Shown one piece after another: positions 35,297-43,433 of a stretch of 64,000 bases of DNA. The notes beneath the pieces are model-generated. The model was given only the letters and a program-made list of their open reading frames with translations, did not search any database and was not told where the DNA came from. Each line of letters begins with the position of its first letter. Position 1 is the first letter of the stretch. Source of the DNA: Candidatus Jettenia sp. AMX2 (lineage in GTDB: Bacteria > Planctomycetota > Brocadiia > Brocadiales > Brocadiaceae); the NCBI GenBank assembly GCA_030583665.1, contig CP129469.1, positions 3,215,043 through 3,279,042 of the forward strand, in the 5' to 3' direction. The translations under genes were made by a program, and so were the position numbers.

Positions 35297-36439
35297 TTAC
35301 TCAAGGCAATTACAATCCAGACTGTTTACCGGTATACCAAGGTCTTTCCAGATTTTTACATCCTCTTTGCAGAGAGCCATTTTTACCTTACCATCGTATT
35401 TTCTGATTGCATTGATTATAGTACGAAACAGAGAAATGCGGTTTTCCTCCGGATAACGAAGTTTTGTTCCGTCACGTATTAGTCCGGAGGTAACTTTTAA
35501 AAGAGAGGACTCAGGAAAGCGTGAGCTTATATGCGCGGCGAGTCCTCTGGAAGGGCGGTATTCACCTATGGTTATCCGTACAGGCTTAACATAACTGAAA
35601 ATTTTTTGAACAAGCTCAAGGTAATCCTTTTCCCATGTGGAATACCAGACAACAGGGTCTATCCTTAAACGTATCTCATAACCGAGATCCTGTAACTTCT
35701 TTGCAGCAATCAATCGTGCTTCCGGCGATGGCGTCCGGTGTTCAAGTTGCTGATGAATAACGTCGGTATTGATACTGAATGATACAATAATCTTATTGTC
35801 ATGATTTGCATTCAATAAAGAATGAATGGCATCGCTCTTTGTAAGAAAGAGGAGCCTTGTTTTCTGTGTTTTACTTGCAACAAAAGGGATAAGTTCTTCA
35901 GCAAACCCCGTGATATCTTCTATCGCCAGAGGATCGCAGAGTTCTCCGAGATTCAGAATTCTGAGGGTATCGGGTATATTTGCCCTGTCAAAATTCACAA
36001 TCTCCTGAAACAACTTCTCATAATTCACAAAGTGAGTCGATACAGGCATGGTCCGGAATGTGAGATAGAGGTAGCAGTATTCACACCAGAAATTACAGTT
36101 ATTGTAGGCGGTAAGTTTATAAAACCTTGCACACCTGCCGATGGGATGTTGAAATTGTTCGATAAAAGGGCTGGTACGGTTTTTTAACAGAAGCACACCC
36201 CTTTCACGTTTAAGTTTCTCCATTCCCTTTTCACCATTCATTGAAGGAGCTTTGTCAAGCCGCTTCAATGGTAAATGTGCCCTTTTCGCTATCTTTTCAG
36301 CCCTGGAAATATCACACTTACCGCGAATAGCCCAAATTTCAGAGACAAGTGGCTTTCTATTTTGGGTATACATTTTATGAGAATCGGAAATCTGCAATAA
36401 ACAATTATCCACCGAATGGCCCAGTCCTCTGACCACCAT
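35297..36439 (-). CDS. Spore photoproduct lyase-like radical SAM protein
   Basis: The product has 380 residues from ATG 36439, preceded by AAGAGGGGG; the frame extends to TTG 36463 but this start fits better. The cluster NNCNFWCEYCYLYLTF (CX3CX2C) is near residue 135. LNLGELCDPLAIED, LLFLTKSDAIHSLL, VSFSINTDVIHQQLEHRTPSPEARLIAA and LRIDPVVWYSTWEKDY are characteristic of the SplB superfamily. SplB repairs UV-induced thymine dimers. The N-terminal about 110 residues are less conserved. A decayed duplicate lies at 25883-26063. It is adjacent to, but probably not part of, the defence island. Confidence 0.8.
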   Translation of the reverse strand: MVVRGLGHSVDNCLLQISDSHKMYTQNRKPLVSEIWAIRGKCDISRAEKIAKRAHLPLKRLDKAPSMNGEKGMEKLKRERGVLLLKNRTSPFIEQFQHPIGRCARFYKLTAYNNCNFWCEYCYLYLTFRTMPVSTHFVNYEKLFQEIVNFDRANIPDTLRILNLGELCDPLAIEDITGFAEELIPFVASKTQKTRLLFLTKSDAIHSLLNANHDNKIIVSFSINTDVIHQQLEHRTPSPEARLIAAKKLQDLGYEIRLRIDPVVWYSTWEKDYLELVQKIFSYVKPVRITIGEYRPSRGLAAHISSRFPESSLLKVTSGLIRDGTKLRYPEENRISLFRTIINAIRKYDGKVKMALCKEDVKIWKDLGIPVNSLDCNCLE

Positions 36440-36489
36440 GTAATACCCCCTCTTGCAAGACAAAGTAAATATTCTGTCCAGTTTTATCT

Positions 36490-36881
36490 TTAAGTTACTA
36501 TGTTAAAATATCCTATTGAAGGATTGTCCAAAGTTCCAATTAGCATTGCTCTGTCGAGCAACATGTTTGATTCTTCGCAACATGTCTCTGGCAATAAAGC
36601 ACAGTTATGACAAGCTGCAAGATTGCATGAGTTCGGTCCCTGTCCGTGGCTGTCAATACAGATAGGGTCGCTTGAGCACCATCTTGCATTTTCAATTGCA
36701 TTATAAACAATTGTTTCGAGATTACCTGGTTTTCCTTGTCGTACAAGTCCGCCTAATGAACCTTCTGAATCACCAGATGCAGTGTAAATTAAAACTCCAT
36801 TCATGTTGTCGTTTGGAAATTCAAGGTTGCAATAAATTCTTTCTCTCAAAGCAGAACTTCCGTAACCACATTCGCGGAATG
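36490..36881 (-). pseudogene. drmB: DrmB (DUF1998) C-terminal fragment, cut by IS3-family element
   Basis: Codons from the IS boundary at 36881 to TAA 36490 give about 129 residues. ECGYGSSALRERI, VLIYTASGDSEGSLGGLVRQG, NARWCSSDPICIDSHGQGP, CNLAACHNCALLPETCCEES and LLDRAMLIG are the hallmark C-terminal motifs of DUF1998 proteins of the DISARM DrmB type. The frame runs on artificially into the IS end, without a start of its own. The upstream about 450+ residues of DrmB are absent from the window. It is the leftmost remnant of the DISARM-like operon after the inverted segment is restored. Druantia helicases also carry DUF1998, so that alternative is not fully excluded. Confidence 0.75.
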
Positions 36882-36922
36882 TGTCAATGAAAATTAGACA
36901 TTTTTTTAAAGAATTTAGACTC

Positions 36923-37918
36923 TCACGATAGTGTATTTTCCCGTTTTGGTTGATTAATCCATGCAGCCTGTGGTAAACGTGGAGGTTCAGGTACTTTTCC
37001 CTTGAACCGTTCCGGATGTTTTTCAAAAGCGGTCTTTAACACACGGCTTCGTTCTTTCACAATATGATCTGTACGTCCATAATGAACAGATTCGGGAGTA
37101 AAGAGTCCGATGCCCGAATGATAGTGTTCCGTATTGTACCAGAGAAAGAAATTCTTACAGAATATTCTGGAAGATTCAATAGAGGTAAAAAATCCAGGGA
37201 ATTCAGGATGATACTTAAGGGTTTTAAACTGTGATTCAGAATAGGGATTATCATTACTGACGTAAGGCCTGGAGTGGCTTTTTGTAATCCCCAGGTCAGA
37301 GAGCAGAAAGGCAACTGGTTTAGAAGTCATACTTGATCCCCGGTCAGCATGAATAATCAGTTGTCCAGGTTGAATACCCTGTTTGTTGGCAGTCTCACGT
37401 ATCAACCTTTCAGCCAGAGCCGCTTGTTCCCTGTGTGCAACCATCCAGCCGACCACATAGCGACTGAAGATGTCAAGGATCACATAGAGATAAAAATAAC
37501 TCCATTTTGTTGGCCCTTTCAGTTTTGTGATATCCCAGGACCATACCTGATTGGGAGCAGTTGCCAGGAGTTCAGGTTTCTGATATACGGGGTGACGTAA
37601 CAGGTTTCTTCGTTCCCTTACCTCGTGGTGTTTTTCCAGGAGACGATACAGAGTTCTTACAGAACACAGATAGACCCCTTCATCCAGGAGGGTTGTATAT
37701 ACTTGCCGGGGAGACTTATCACAAAAACGCTCAGAGTGTAAGGTATCAAGTATGATGTGTTCCTCCGTGGGAGACAATGCCAGAGGTGGTTTTACCGTGA
37801 TACGCCTTTGCTGAATATTTTTCTGGTAGTAGTAATAACTTGCCCGTGGGATGCCCAACGTTTCACAGGCATTTTTCATACGAATCTCTTTGGCAAGTGA
37901 TTCAACGGCAAGCATCAT
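36923..37918 (-). CDS. IS3-family transposase OrfB (DDE integrase)
   Basis: The product is 331 residues, with an HTH_21-like segment (LALSPTEEHIILDTLHSERFCDKSPRQVYTTLL) and an rve integrase core. The DDE triad is visible as WSWDITKL, IIHADRGSSM and NDNPYSESQFKTLKY. Its ATG overlaps the OrfA stop (ATGA at 37915-37918); IS3 elements often make an OrfAB fusion by frameshifting here. Confidence 0.93.
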   Translation of the reverse strand: MMLAVESLAKEIRMKNACETLGIPRASYYYYQKNIQQRRITVKPPLALSPTEEHIILDTLHSERFCDKSPRQVYTTLLDEGVYLCSVRTLYRLLEKHHEVRERRNLLRHPVYQKPELLATAPNQVWSWDITKLKGPTKWSYFYLYVILDIFSRYVVGWMVAHREQAALAERLIRETANKQGIQPGQLIIHADRGSSMTSKPVAFLLSDLGITKSHSRPYVSNDNPYSESQFKTLKYHPEFPGFFTSIESSRIFCKNFFLWYNTEHYHSGIGLFTPESVHYGRTDHIVKERSRVLKTAFEKHPERFKGKVPEPPRLPQAAWINQPKRENTLS

Positions 37919-38403
37919 CTGTTTTCTCCTATCAGAGTGGAATGGATATTCAACATTTCTGAGATTTTTTTTTGAATCTCGATAATGGTTTCAGCCTGTT
38001 TGAGCCTTTGCTGAAGAGAATTAATTTCGCATTCAAGTTCTTTGATACGTCGTGCTGCCGGATCAGATTTTTTCTCCTTTGGTCCGCGTCGTTTTGGAGA
38101 AAGCGCCTCCAAGGTGCCACGTTCCAGTTGACGGCGCCAGGTAGTGAGATTAGACGAATAAAGACCTTCCCTTCTCAAGAGTGCTCCAATCTGCCCGAGA
38201 TTTGTGCAGGCATCGGCCTCCCGAAGGATGCGAATCTTATACTGTGCAGTAAACTTACGTCTTGCTGCTTTTTCTGACACCTCTGGGTCGGGGACACAAT
38301 TGCCAGCAGGAGCGTTGGTGGAACCTCCGTTCGCCCTACGGGCTCTCTCCGGTTCCACCAACGCTTGTAAAGTATTTTCTTTGCTTTTCTCATTATTTTT
38401 CAT
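37915..38403 (-). CDS. IS3-family OrfA (HTH DNA-binding)
   Basis: The product is 162 residues. RKFTAQYKIRILREADAC..LGQIGALLRREGLYSSNLTTWRRQ is the helix-turn-helix of IS3 OrfA. A C-terminal leucine-zipper-like coiled coil (RRIKELECEINSLQQRLKQAETIIEIQKKISEML) follows. The N-terminal about 45 residues are low-complexity and specific to this element. Confidence 0.9.
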   Translation of the reverse strand: MKNNEKSKENTLQALVEPERARRANGGSTNAPAGNCVPDPEVSEKAARRKFTAQYKIRILREADACTNLGQIGALLRREGLYSSNLTTWRRQLERGTLEALSPKRRGPKEKKSDPAARRIKELECEINSLQQRLKQAETIIEIQKKISEMLNIHSTLIGENR

Positions 38404-38466
38404 AGTTGTTTTCCTCCTCGCCCTACACTAAACTATTACAAGGAAAATGTCCAACTATTATAGACA

Positions 38467-38618
38467 CAGAGGGCTTGTCATTTGACTGATTGCTTTTCTA
38501 ACTGTTGAAATATTTTCATTGAGCAATTCTGAATTGGTGAGCAACGCAATACTGATTAAATCCTTATCATCATCTGGCCCGATTATGTTATCATCTTGCA
38601 ACCATGTCCTGATTGTAA
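38467..38618 (-). pseudogene. drmE: Distal fragment of DrmE-like gene left of the IS1634-like copy
   Basis: Read on the minus strand from 38618, the sequence encodes TWLQDDNIIGPDDDKDLISI and then ALLTNSELLNENISTVRKAI before running into the IS3 end. It is exactly in frame with the end of the plus-strand fragment at 46879 (...CKRHEVT) if the IS and one TTGTAA duplication are removed and the 40463-46879 segment is flipped. It has no start or stop of its own. Confidence 0.75.
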
Positions 38619-40462
38619 CTGACATTCAAGAGGTTTTTCAGAGAAAAGATAAAATTTAATTGATTTTTTAGGAAGATAGATTAATCTACCCGGTAAAAAC
38701 CTTCAGAAAAGAAAGGAAAAGGTATGCAGGGGAGTGAATCTTTTGAAATTCTAACTACCAAGAGACTTGATCACCTTCCTTTGGTATCAGCTTGTATGCG
38801 ATACCTGGAAATTGGTCAGATTATCGACGAACTGGTTGATTCTCACAAACTCAATTGTGTAAGTACCGGAGAATGTCTCCAGGCAATGGTCTTGTCAATC
38901 CTGACCGGTCAGCATGCTCTGTACAAAGTCTCAGAAGTATTGGGTGACTATGATACCGAGATTGTTTTCCAGAAACAGATTAAGGCCGAGTCATTCCATG
39001 ATAACCGGTTAGGGGCGGCACTGGATCAGATGTGGGAAGCCGGTTTGGGAATGTTGTATTCAAAGCTCATAGCAAAAGCTATCATGAAATACTCGCTAGG
39101 ACTGGAGAAGCTGCATTTTGATACTACCAGTATTAGCCTGTACGGTGCTTATGAGCAAGAAGAAGATGGGGATGACATTCCGAGAATTACGTATGGACAT
39201 AGTAAGGATAAGAGAACAGACCTCAAGCAAGTACTATTTGGAATGACGGTTAGTGGAGATGGGGGAGTTCCTCTTACAGGAAGGATTACCTCGGGGAACA
39301 CCTCTGACAGCACGGAGAACCGGTTTAACCTGGAAACATTGCGAGAGATAGTGCCGGATATTTCCCGGAGCATCCTTGTTTCGGATAGTAAATTTTTTTC
39401 TGCCCCAACCGTAGAGATGGCCTTTGAGCAGGGGATTTCTTTTATCAGTTTGATGCCAAAAACGGTAGGGATGTATGAGGAGATACTCAAGGAGGATAAG
39501 CCATCAGAGATTCTTTTGACTACCCCAGGTAGGAGAAAAGGAGAATATGAAGAGTACCGGGGGTTTTCTCTGATAGCACCTTATGTCTATAAGACAGACA
39601 ACGCAGAGCAAAGACACAGGCAGATGAGGTTTGTGGTAGTGGAATCAACCGCCCTTCAGAAACAGAAAGAAAGGGTATGGAAGGCAAAGAAAGAAAAGGA
39701 ATATCAGGGGCTTACGAAACTTTCTCAGGGGATACAGAAAAGGGAATTTGCTTGTGAGGAGGATGCGCTGAGGGAAATTGATAAACTCAGAAAACAGATC
39801 AAGGTAGACTATCATAGGTTGGGCTTTGAGAGGGAGAAGAGAACGGTTATTGAAAAAAGACAGCACAGAGGCCGACCAAGAGCAGGAGAACAACTTCCCC
39901 AGAGGGAGAGTTGGACAGTAAATCTCTCTTTTCAGGAAGACGCTGAGCACCTCTCTCAGAGTAAGCAAAGACTGAACAAATTCATTCTGGTAACGAATAT
40001 TTTGGATTCTTCCCGGATGACTGATGCAGAGATTCTGAAGGCATACAAGGGACAGTCTTCAGTGGAGACAAACTTTAAATGGGCTAAGAATCCTGCAGCA
40101 GTAGCTCCTATCTTCCTGAAGGATCCAAAGAGAATTGCGGTCTTAGGATTTGTTTATCTGGTAGCCCTTATGGTATATACGCTGATGCAACGGCAGATAA
40201 GACAGTCACTGAAAAGGGATCAGAAGAGCATACCGGGTAATAAGGGACTAACTGATAATCCAACAGGGAGAGTACTGTTTCAAAATATGAGAGGAATAGC
40301 TGTGGTTGTTGTCTCTCTTGGTGAGTCTGTCTTTAAGCAGGTTACCAATTTTACGCAACTGCATGAGGATATTCTGAATTATTTCGCCTTTGATACTGCA
40401 ATCTATCAATCATTAAAAACGATTTCTTCTGCTTAAGAAGAAAAAAACCTCTTGAATGTCAG
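38619..40462 (+). mobile_element. IS1634-like element, copy A (plus orientation)
   Basis: This 1,844-bp element has termini CTGACATTCAAGAGGTTTTT and its complement AAAAACCTCTTGAATGTCAG. The encoded transposase is identical to that of copy B (46880-48723). Its flanking hexamers do not match each other (TTGTAA left, TTTTAT right), but each matches a flank of copy B. The target duplications were therefore exchanged between copies. Confidence 0.93.
38724..40436 (+). CDS. IS1634-family transposase (copy A)
   Basis: This 570-residue IS4-superfamily DDE transposase starts at ATG 38724 after GAAAGGAAAAGG. Conserved pieces are LHFDTTSISLYG (first Asp), LVSDSKFFSAP (second Asp region) and LKAYKGQSSVETNFKWAK with the YREK-like Glu context, then FVYLVALMVYTLMQRQ. 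The frame is intact and identical in copy B, so the element was probably active recently. Confidence 0.93.
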   Translation: MQGSESFEILTTKRLDHLPLVSACMRYLEIGQIIDELVDSHKLNCVSTGECLQAMVLSILTGQHALYKVSEVLGDYDTEIVFQKQIKAESFHDNRLGAALDQMWEAGLGMLYSKLIAKAIMKYSLGLEKLHFDTTSISLYGAYEQEEDGDDIPRITYGHSKDKRTDLKQVLFGMTVSGDGGVPLTGRITSGNTSDSTENRFNLETLREIVPDISRSILVSDSKFFSAPTVEMAFEQGISFISLMPKTVGMYEEILKEDKPSEILLTTPGRRKGEYEEYRGFSLIAPYVYKTDNAEQRHRQMRFVVVESTALQKQKERVWKAKKEKEYQGLTKLSQGIQKREFACEEDALREIDKLRKQIKVDYHRLGFEREKRTVIEKRQHRGRPRAGEQLPQRESWTVNLSFQEDAEHLSQSKQRLNKFILVTNILDSSRMTDAEILKAYKGQSSVETNFKWAKNPAAVAPIFLKDPKRIAVLGFVYLVALMVYTLMQRQIRQSLKRDQKSIPGNKGLTDNPTGRVLFQNMRGIAVVVVSLGESVFKQVTNFTQLHEDILNYFAFDTAIYQSLKTISSA

Positions 40463-40588
40463 TTTTATCAAACCTATCCGCAAATCAGGCAGTCATTGAC
40501 TGCCCAATTGTAACAAATTGGTTACCATCCAGGCACGGTGTTTGGGAACAAGATTGACATATGACGACATGGGCAATAAAATAGCCGA

Positions 40589-40870
40589 ATGATCAAAAGC
40601 TTCAGGGACAAAGAAACCGAAAAAATATTCAAACGCCAAACGAGCCAAAAGTTTCCTATTGATATTCAGAGGACGGCAAAAAAGAAGCTCAATATTTTGG
40701 ATGCTGCGCTTTCCTTAAATGCCTTGAAGGTGCCACCGGGCAATCATCTGAAGGCATTAAAGGATGACAGGGCTGGCCAGCACAGTATAAGAATAAATGA
40801 CCAATGGCGCATCTGCTTTTTGTGGTCCGATGGCAACGCCTTTGAAGTAGAAATAACCGACTATCATTAA
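40589..40870 (+). CDS. higB: HigB-type toxin (RelE/ParE fold)
   Basis: The product is 93 residues. FRDKETEKIF near the start, IDIQRTAKKKLNILDAALSL and LKALKDDRAGQHSIRINDQWRICFLW..AFEVEITDYH match the HigB plasmid-maintenance killer family, ribosome-dependent mRNA endonucleases. The toxin-first order with higA 15 bp downstream is standard for HigBA. Confidence 0.93.
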   Translation: MIKSFRDKETEKIFKRQTSQKFPIDIQRTAKKKLNILDAALSLNALKVPPGNHLKALKDDRAGQHSIRINDQWRICFLWSDGNAFEVEITDYH

Positions 40871-40885
40871 CACTGGAGGTAAAAA

Positions 40886-41191
40886 ATGAAAAAAATGAAA
40901 CCAATCCATCCTGGTGAAATTCTCCTTGAGGAGTTTTTGGAGCCGATGGGAATAAGCCAAAACTTGCTGGCGCGGGAAACCGGAATGTCACCCCGGCGCA
41001 TTAATGAGATTGTCTTAGGCAAAAGGTCTATAACCGGCGACACCGCCATCCGCCTTGGCAGGTTGTTCGGCATTGAGCCTGAATTTTGGATGAATTTGCA
41101 ATCCCGTTACGATTTGGAAGTGGCCGAAGACCGATTCCAATCAAAAGTTACCATAGCTGTTGGAAGATATAAGGATTTAGTTAAGAAATAA
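40886..41191 (+). CDS. higA: HigA-type antitoxin (XRE HTH)
   Basis: The product is 101 residues, with a clear GGAGG ribosome-binding site. IHPGEILLEEFLEPMGISQNLLARETGMSPRRINEIVLGKRSITGDTAIRLGRLFG is the HigA helix-turn-helix, and FWMNLQSRYDLEVAE follows. It neutralises HigB and normally represses the operon. Confidence 0.94.
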   Translation: MKKMKPIHPGEILLEEFLEPMGISQNLLARETGMSPRRINEIVLGKRSITGDTAIRLGRLFGIEPEFWMNLQSRYDLEVAEDRFQSKVTIAVGRYKDLVKK

Positions 41192-41409
41192 AGTACACAT
41201 CAGATTTTTTTATAGACCTTAGGAATGAATTAAAGCAATATTAGCCGTGTAGGGTAGGCACTGCCTACCAAATGAAATACATGTAAACACATATATCCGT
41301 GACTATTTGGGAATCAGGAAGTGCTTGGAAAGTATGATTTTGTGAATTTGAATTTTTATAACACCTTAGATTTTCAAAATACTAAAGTGTTAAGAAGACT
41401 TTGTAAGAA
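41192..41409. other. Short intergenic interval with GTAGGGTAGGC palindrome
   Basis: Contains GTAGGGTAGGCACTGCCTACC at about 41250, a member of the GTAGGGCAGGC repeat family seen near 24870 and 53790. No gene. Confidence 0.5.
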
Positions 41410-41592
41410 ATGAATACAGACATCAAACAAAAAATAAAGGAAGCCATCCGGCAATTCAACCACGGCAACCTTTCCGAAAATGCATTAAACCTGTTTCAAA
41501 TCCTTGGCTACAATACCGAACGCCGGGCCCCTTTGGTAAAAGACTGGAAATACGTTGACCTGCTTTTTCAGCTTTCAAAGGTTCAACTTTAT
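41410..41592 (+). pseudogene. N-terminal fragment of an Eco57I-type restriction-modification enzyme
   Basis: About 61 codons from ATG 41410 (IKEAIRQFNHGNLSENALNL, FQILGYNTERRAPL) look like the start of large type II/IIG fused methylase-nucleases. The frame then enters duplicated sequence (41593 on) and ends at 41643. The rest of the enzyme is absent. A C-terminal scrap of a similar enzyme is at 52902-53180. Confidence 0.55.
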
Positions 41593-41911
41593 AACTTGAC
41601 AATAATAAATCATGTGTGTAAAGTACCTGTAATTACTTTGTAAAAATGCCAGCATTCTTATAAACTTGTTAACAAGGTTTAAGCGAAATGCTTAACATCA
41701 TAGTTTTCATCGAAAACCTACAGTCTTTATCTCACATAAATAGTATTTTTCAAAGTAAAAATGAAACATCAAGCCAAATATAAAATTTCAGGCCACGAAA
41801 CATTTCCATTACGCTACACCTGGCTGCCCAAAGATGAAATAAACGCTTTAGATGCTTATCGTAAAGCAAAAGAGGAGGTGACATACAGTGTTAAAAATAG
41901 TTGATGAAGAA
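41593..41911 (+). repeat. About 315-bp duplicated segment, copy 1 (DUF4007 start plus antitoxin start)
   Basis: Matches 53446-53755 on the opposite strand through ACTTGACAATAA, TAAACTTGTTAACAAGGT, the ATG-led CCAAATATAAAATTTCAGG stretch, GAGGAGGTGA and AAAATAGTTGATGAA. Before the inversion both copies were in the same orientation. The central part differs by indels. Confidence 0.75.
41761..41904 (+). pseudogene. DUF4007-like gene, N-terminal stub
   Basis: ATG 41761 opens a 47-codon frame containing KISGHETFPLRYTWLPK, the GHETFxLRxxWL signature at the start of DUF4007 proteins, which occur in defence islands with PAPS-reductase/Dnd-type genes. The family is normally about 300 residues, so only the beginning remains. 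The stub at 53590-53520 is its duplicate. Confidence 0.6.
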
Positions 41912-42397
41912 AGCAAAGGCGGTCTTGAAAAAGAAGTAAGATATGAACAGCGTATTGAATGTAAAAATCATAAATTATAGTTATAGTTACAGAACATGAA
42001 TTTTGAATCTCCAATGTGATGAGGCACATCACAATGTGCATAAGAAGGCAGGAAGAAAAGAAAGAATAAATGTTTCGGTTCATGGTAATAAGGTTTATTA
42101 AGAGCAATCATGAAGATTGCACAAATAGAGGAAGATGAATTGTAACGAGTTGCGTGAATAATGAGATGCTTTTAAAGTGACAAATTCATCAAACATGGAA
42201 ACTGAAACTCATGGCAGTTGTTCACAACAGGAAAACCACCTGTCTGCGTGCCCCGCACAGGCAGAGAAGTCATAATATGTCCATGATAAAAAGCAAGGAC
42301 ACAAAACCGGAGGGCATGTCAGGAAATTATAAATAAAGTTTTTAAAATGTTTACTTAAATTTAACTACACGAAAAAGCATGAAAGAGGGAAGGGAAG
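41912..42397. other. Decayed interval upstream of the DUF433 gene
   Basis: A GTG-started frame at 41890-41979 repeats the first residues of the UPF0175-like antitoxin (LKIVDE) and then diverges. The remainder holds only a vsr relic (42211-42331) and a few short frames with no recognisable family. Confidence 0.5.
42211..42331 (+). pseudogene. Relic of a vsr gene start with inserted palindromic repeat
   Basis: ATG 42211 begins a stretch parallel to the start of the intact vsr at 43017: CACAACAGGAAAACCA versus CACAGCAGGAAGACCA, then AATATGTCCATGAT..AAGGACACAAAACC. A 26-bp palindromic unit CCTGTCTGCGTG..GCACAGGCAG (42239-42264) interrupts it, the same palindrome as in the interspersed 160-bp repeats. 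Confidence 0.65.
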
Positions 42398-42643
42398 ATG
42401 AATACCAAACAGTTATTAGACAGAATCACCATTAATCCTGAAGTGATGGTTGGTAAGCCAACCATCAGAGGTTTAAGAATTACTGTTGAGCAAATTTTGA
42501 AGGCATTGGCTGGAGGGATTACAACTCAGGAACTTCTTGAAGATTACCCTGAATTAGAACCCGAAGATATTCAAGCCGTTTTACTCTATGCGGCTGAGTT
42601 AGTGGGTGAAGAACAGGTATTTGAAGTTGGTACAGGTGCTTAA
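42398..42643 (+). CDS. DUF433 antitoxin-like protein
   Basis: The product is 81 residues. ITINPEVMVGKPTIRGLRITVEQILKALAGG and DYPELEPEDIQAVLLYAAEL match the DUF433 helix-turn-helix family, antitoxins of DUF5615 PIN-like toxins. The partner starts two bases after its stop. Confidence 0.9.
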   Translation: MNTKQLLDRITINPEVMVGKPTIRGLRITVEQILKALAGGITTQELLEDYPELEPEDIQAVLLYAAELVGEEQVFEVGTGA

Positions 42644-42645
42644 CA

Positions 42646-43008
42646 GTGGAGCAAATAAAGTTAAAATTTTTAGTCGATGTTGGGGTAGGCAAAAAAGTAG
42701 AAAAATGGCTCTTAAATCATGGATATGATACAACAAGCGTAAGAGATATAGACCCTCGCCTCTCTGACAAAGAAATATTGAAAATTGCCGTTTCAGAGAA
42801 ACGAATGGTTATTACTATGGATAAGGATTTTGTGGAATTAATCTATAATTCAGGATTATTGCATGGAGGAGTTTTACTGCTAAGACTTGAAGATGCAAAG
42901 TCTGATGAAAGAGTAAAAATCGTAGAAAATATTTTAAGAAAACATGCCAACAAGTTGCCAAATAAATTCTGCGTTTATAAAGATGGAAGATTGAGAATCA
43001 GAAAATAA
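42646..43008 (+). CDS. DUF5615 PIN-like toxin
   Basis: The product is 120 residues with a GTG start directly after the DUF433 stop. KLKFLVDVGVGKKVEKWLLNHGYD, DKEILKIAVSEKRMVITMDKDF and GVLLLRLEDAKSDERVKIVENIL are the DUF5615 (Mut7-C/VapC-like) pattern with acidic residues (Asp near 10, Asp near 58) expected for a PIN nuclease. Confidence 0.88.
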   Translation: MEQIKLKFLVDVGVGKKVEKWLLNHGYDTTSVRDIDPRLSDKEILKIAVSEKRMVITMDKDFVELIYNSGLLHGGVLLLRLEDAKSDERVKIVENILRKHANKLPNKFCVYKDGRLRIRK

Positions 43009-43016
43009 GAAAACTC

Positions 43017-43433
43017 ATGGTAGACGTGCACAGCAGGAAGACCAGAAGCTATAACATGTCAATGATCAGGGGCAAGGACACAAAACCCGAAATGATTGTC
43101 AGAAAGTTCCTTTTTGGAAATGGTTTCAGATATAAACTCCATGATAGAACATTACCCGGCAAGCCTGACCTTGTTTTCCCGAAATATAAAACAGTTGTAT
43201 TTATCCACGGTTGTTTCTGGCACGGCCACGAGGGCTGTAAATATTTTGTAGTACCAAAAATACGGACAAAATGGTGGCTGAATAAAATTAACCGGAATAA
43301 GCAGCTTGATGCTGAAAACTCTGGGAAATTAAGAAAACTGGGATGGAAAATCTTAACCGTATTTGAGTGCAAATTGAAGCCCAGTAACATGGAAAAAACC
43401 CTGAGTCAGTTAGCAACGAGATTAAAAAAATGA
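43017..43433 (+). CDS. vsr: Very short patch repair endonuclease
   Basis: The product is 138 residues. SYNMSMIRGKDTKPEMIVRKFLFGNGFRYKLHD, LPGKPDLVFPKYKTVVFIHGCFWHGHEGCKYF and PKIRTKWWLNKINRN are the Vsr core with catalytic Asp, His and the zinc-site residues. Vsr nicks at T:G mismatches created by deamination of 5-methylcytosine, classically in CCWGG contexts. Its stop overlaps the methyltransferase start (ATGA), a direct functional partnership. Confidence 0.95.
   Translation: MVDVHSRKTRSYNMSMIRGKDTKPEMIVRKFLFGNGFRYKLHDRTLPGKPDLVFPKYKTVVFIHGCFWHGHEGCKYFVVPKIRTKWWLNKINRNKQLDAENSGKLRKLGWKILTVFECKLKPSNMEKTLSQLATRLKK

Larger units (their letters stand above)
36882..38466 (-). mobile_element. IS3-family element, intact orfAB
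   Basis: The 1,585-bp element has imperfect terminal inverted repeats: TGTCAATGAAAATTAGACAT at 36882 and TGTCTATAATAGTTGGACAT (minus strand) from 38466, 15 of 20 identical. It carries two overlapping frames on the minus strand. No 3-5 bp duplication is seen at its ends (flanks GGAATG and CAGAGG). Its left end cuts drmB and its right end cuts the drmE-like gene, so an adjacent deletion probably removed the drmE 3' end, any drmA and the drmB 5' part. Confidence 0.85.
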
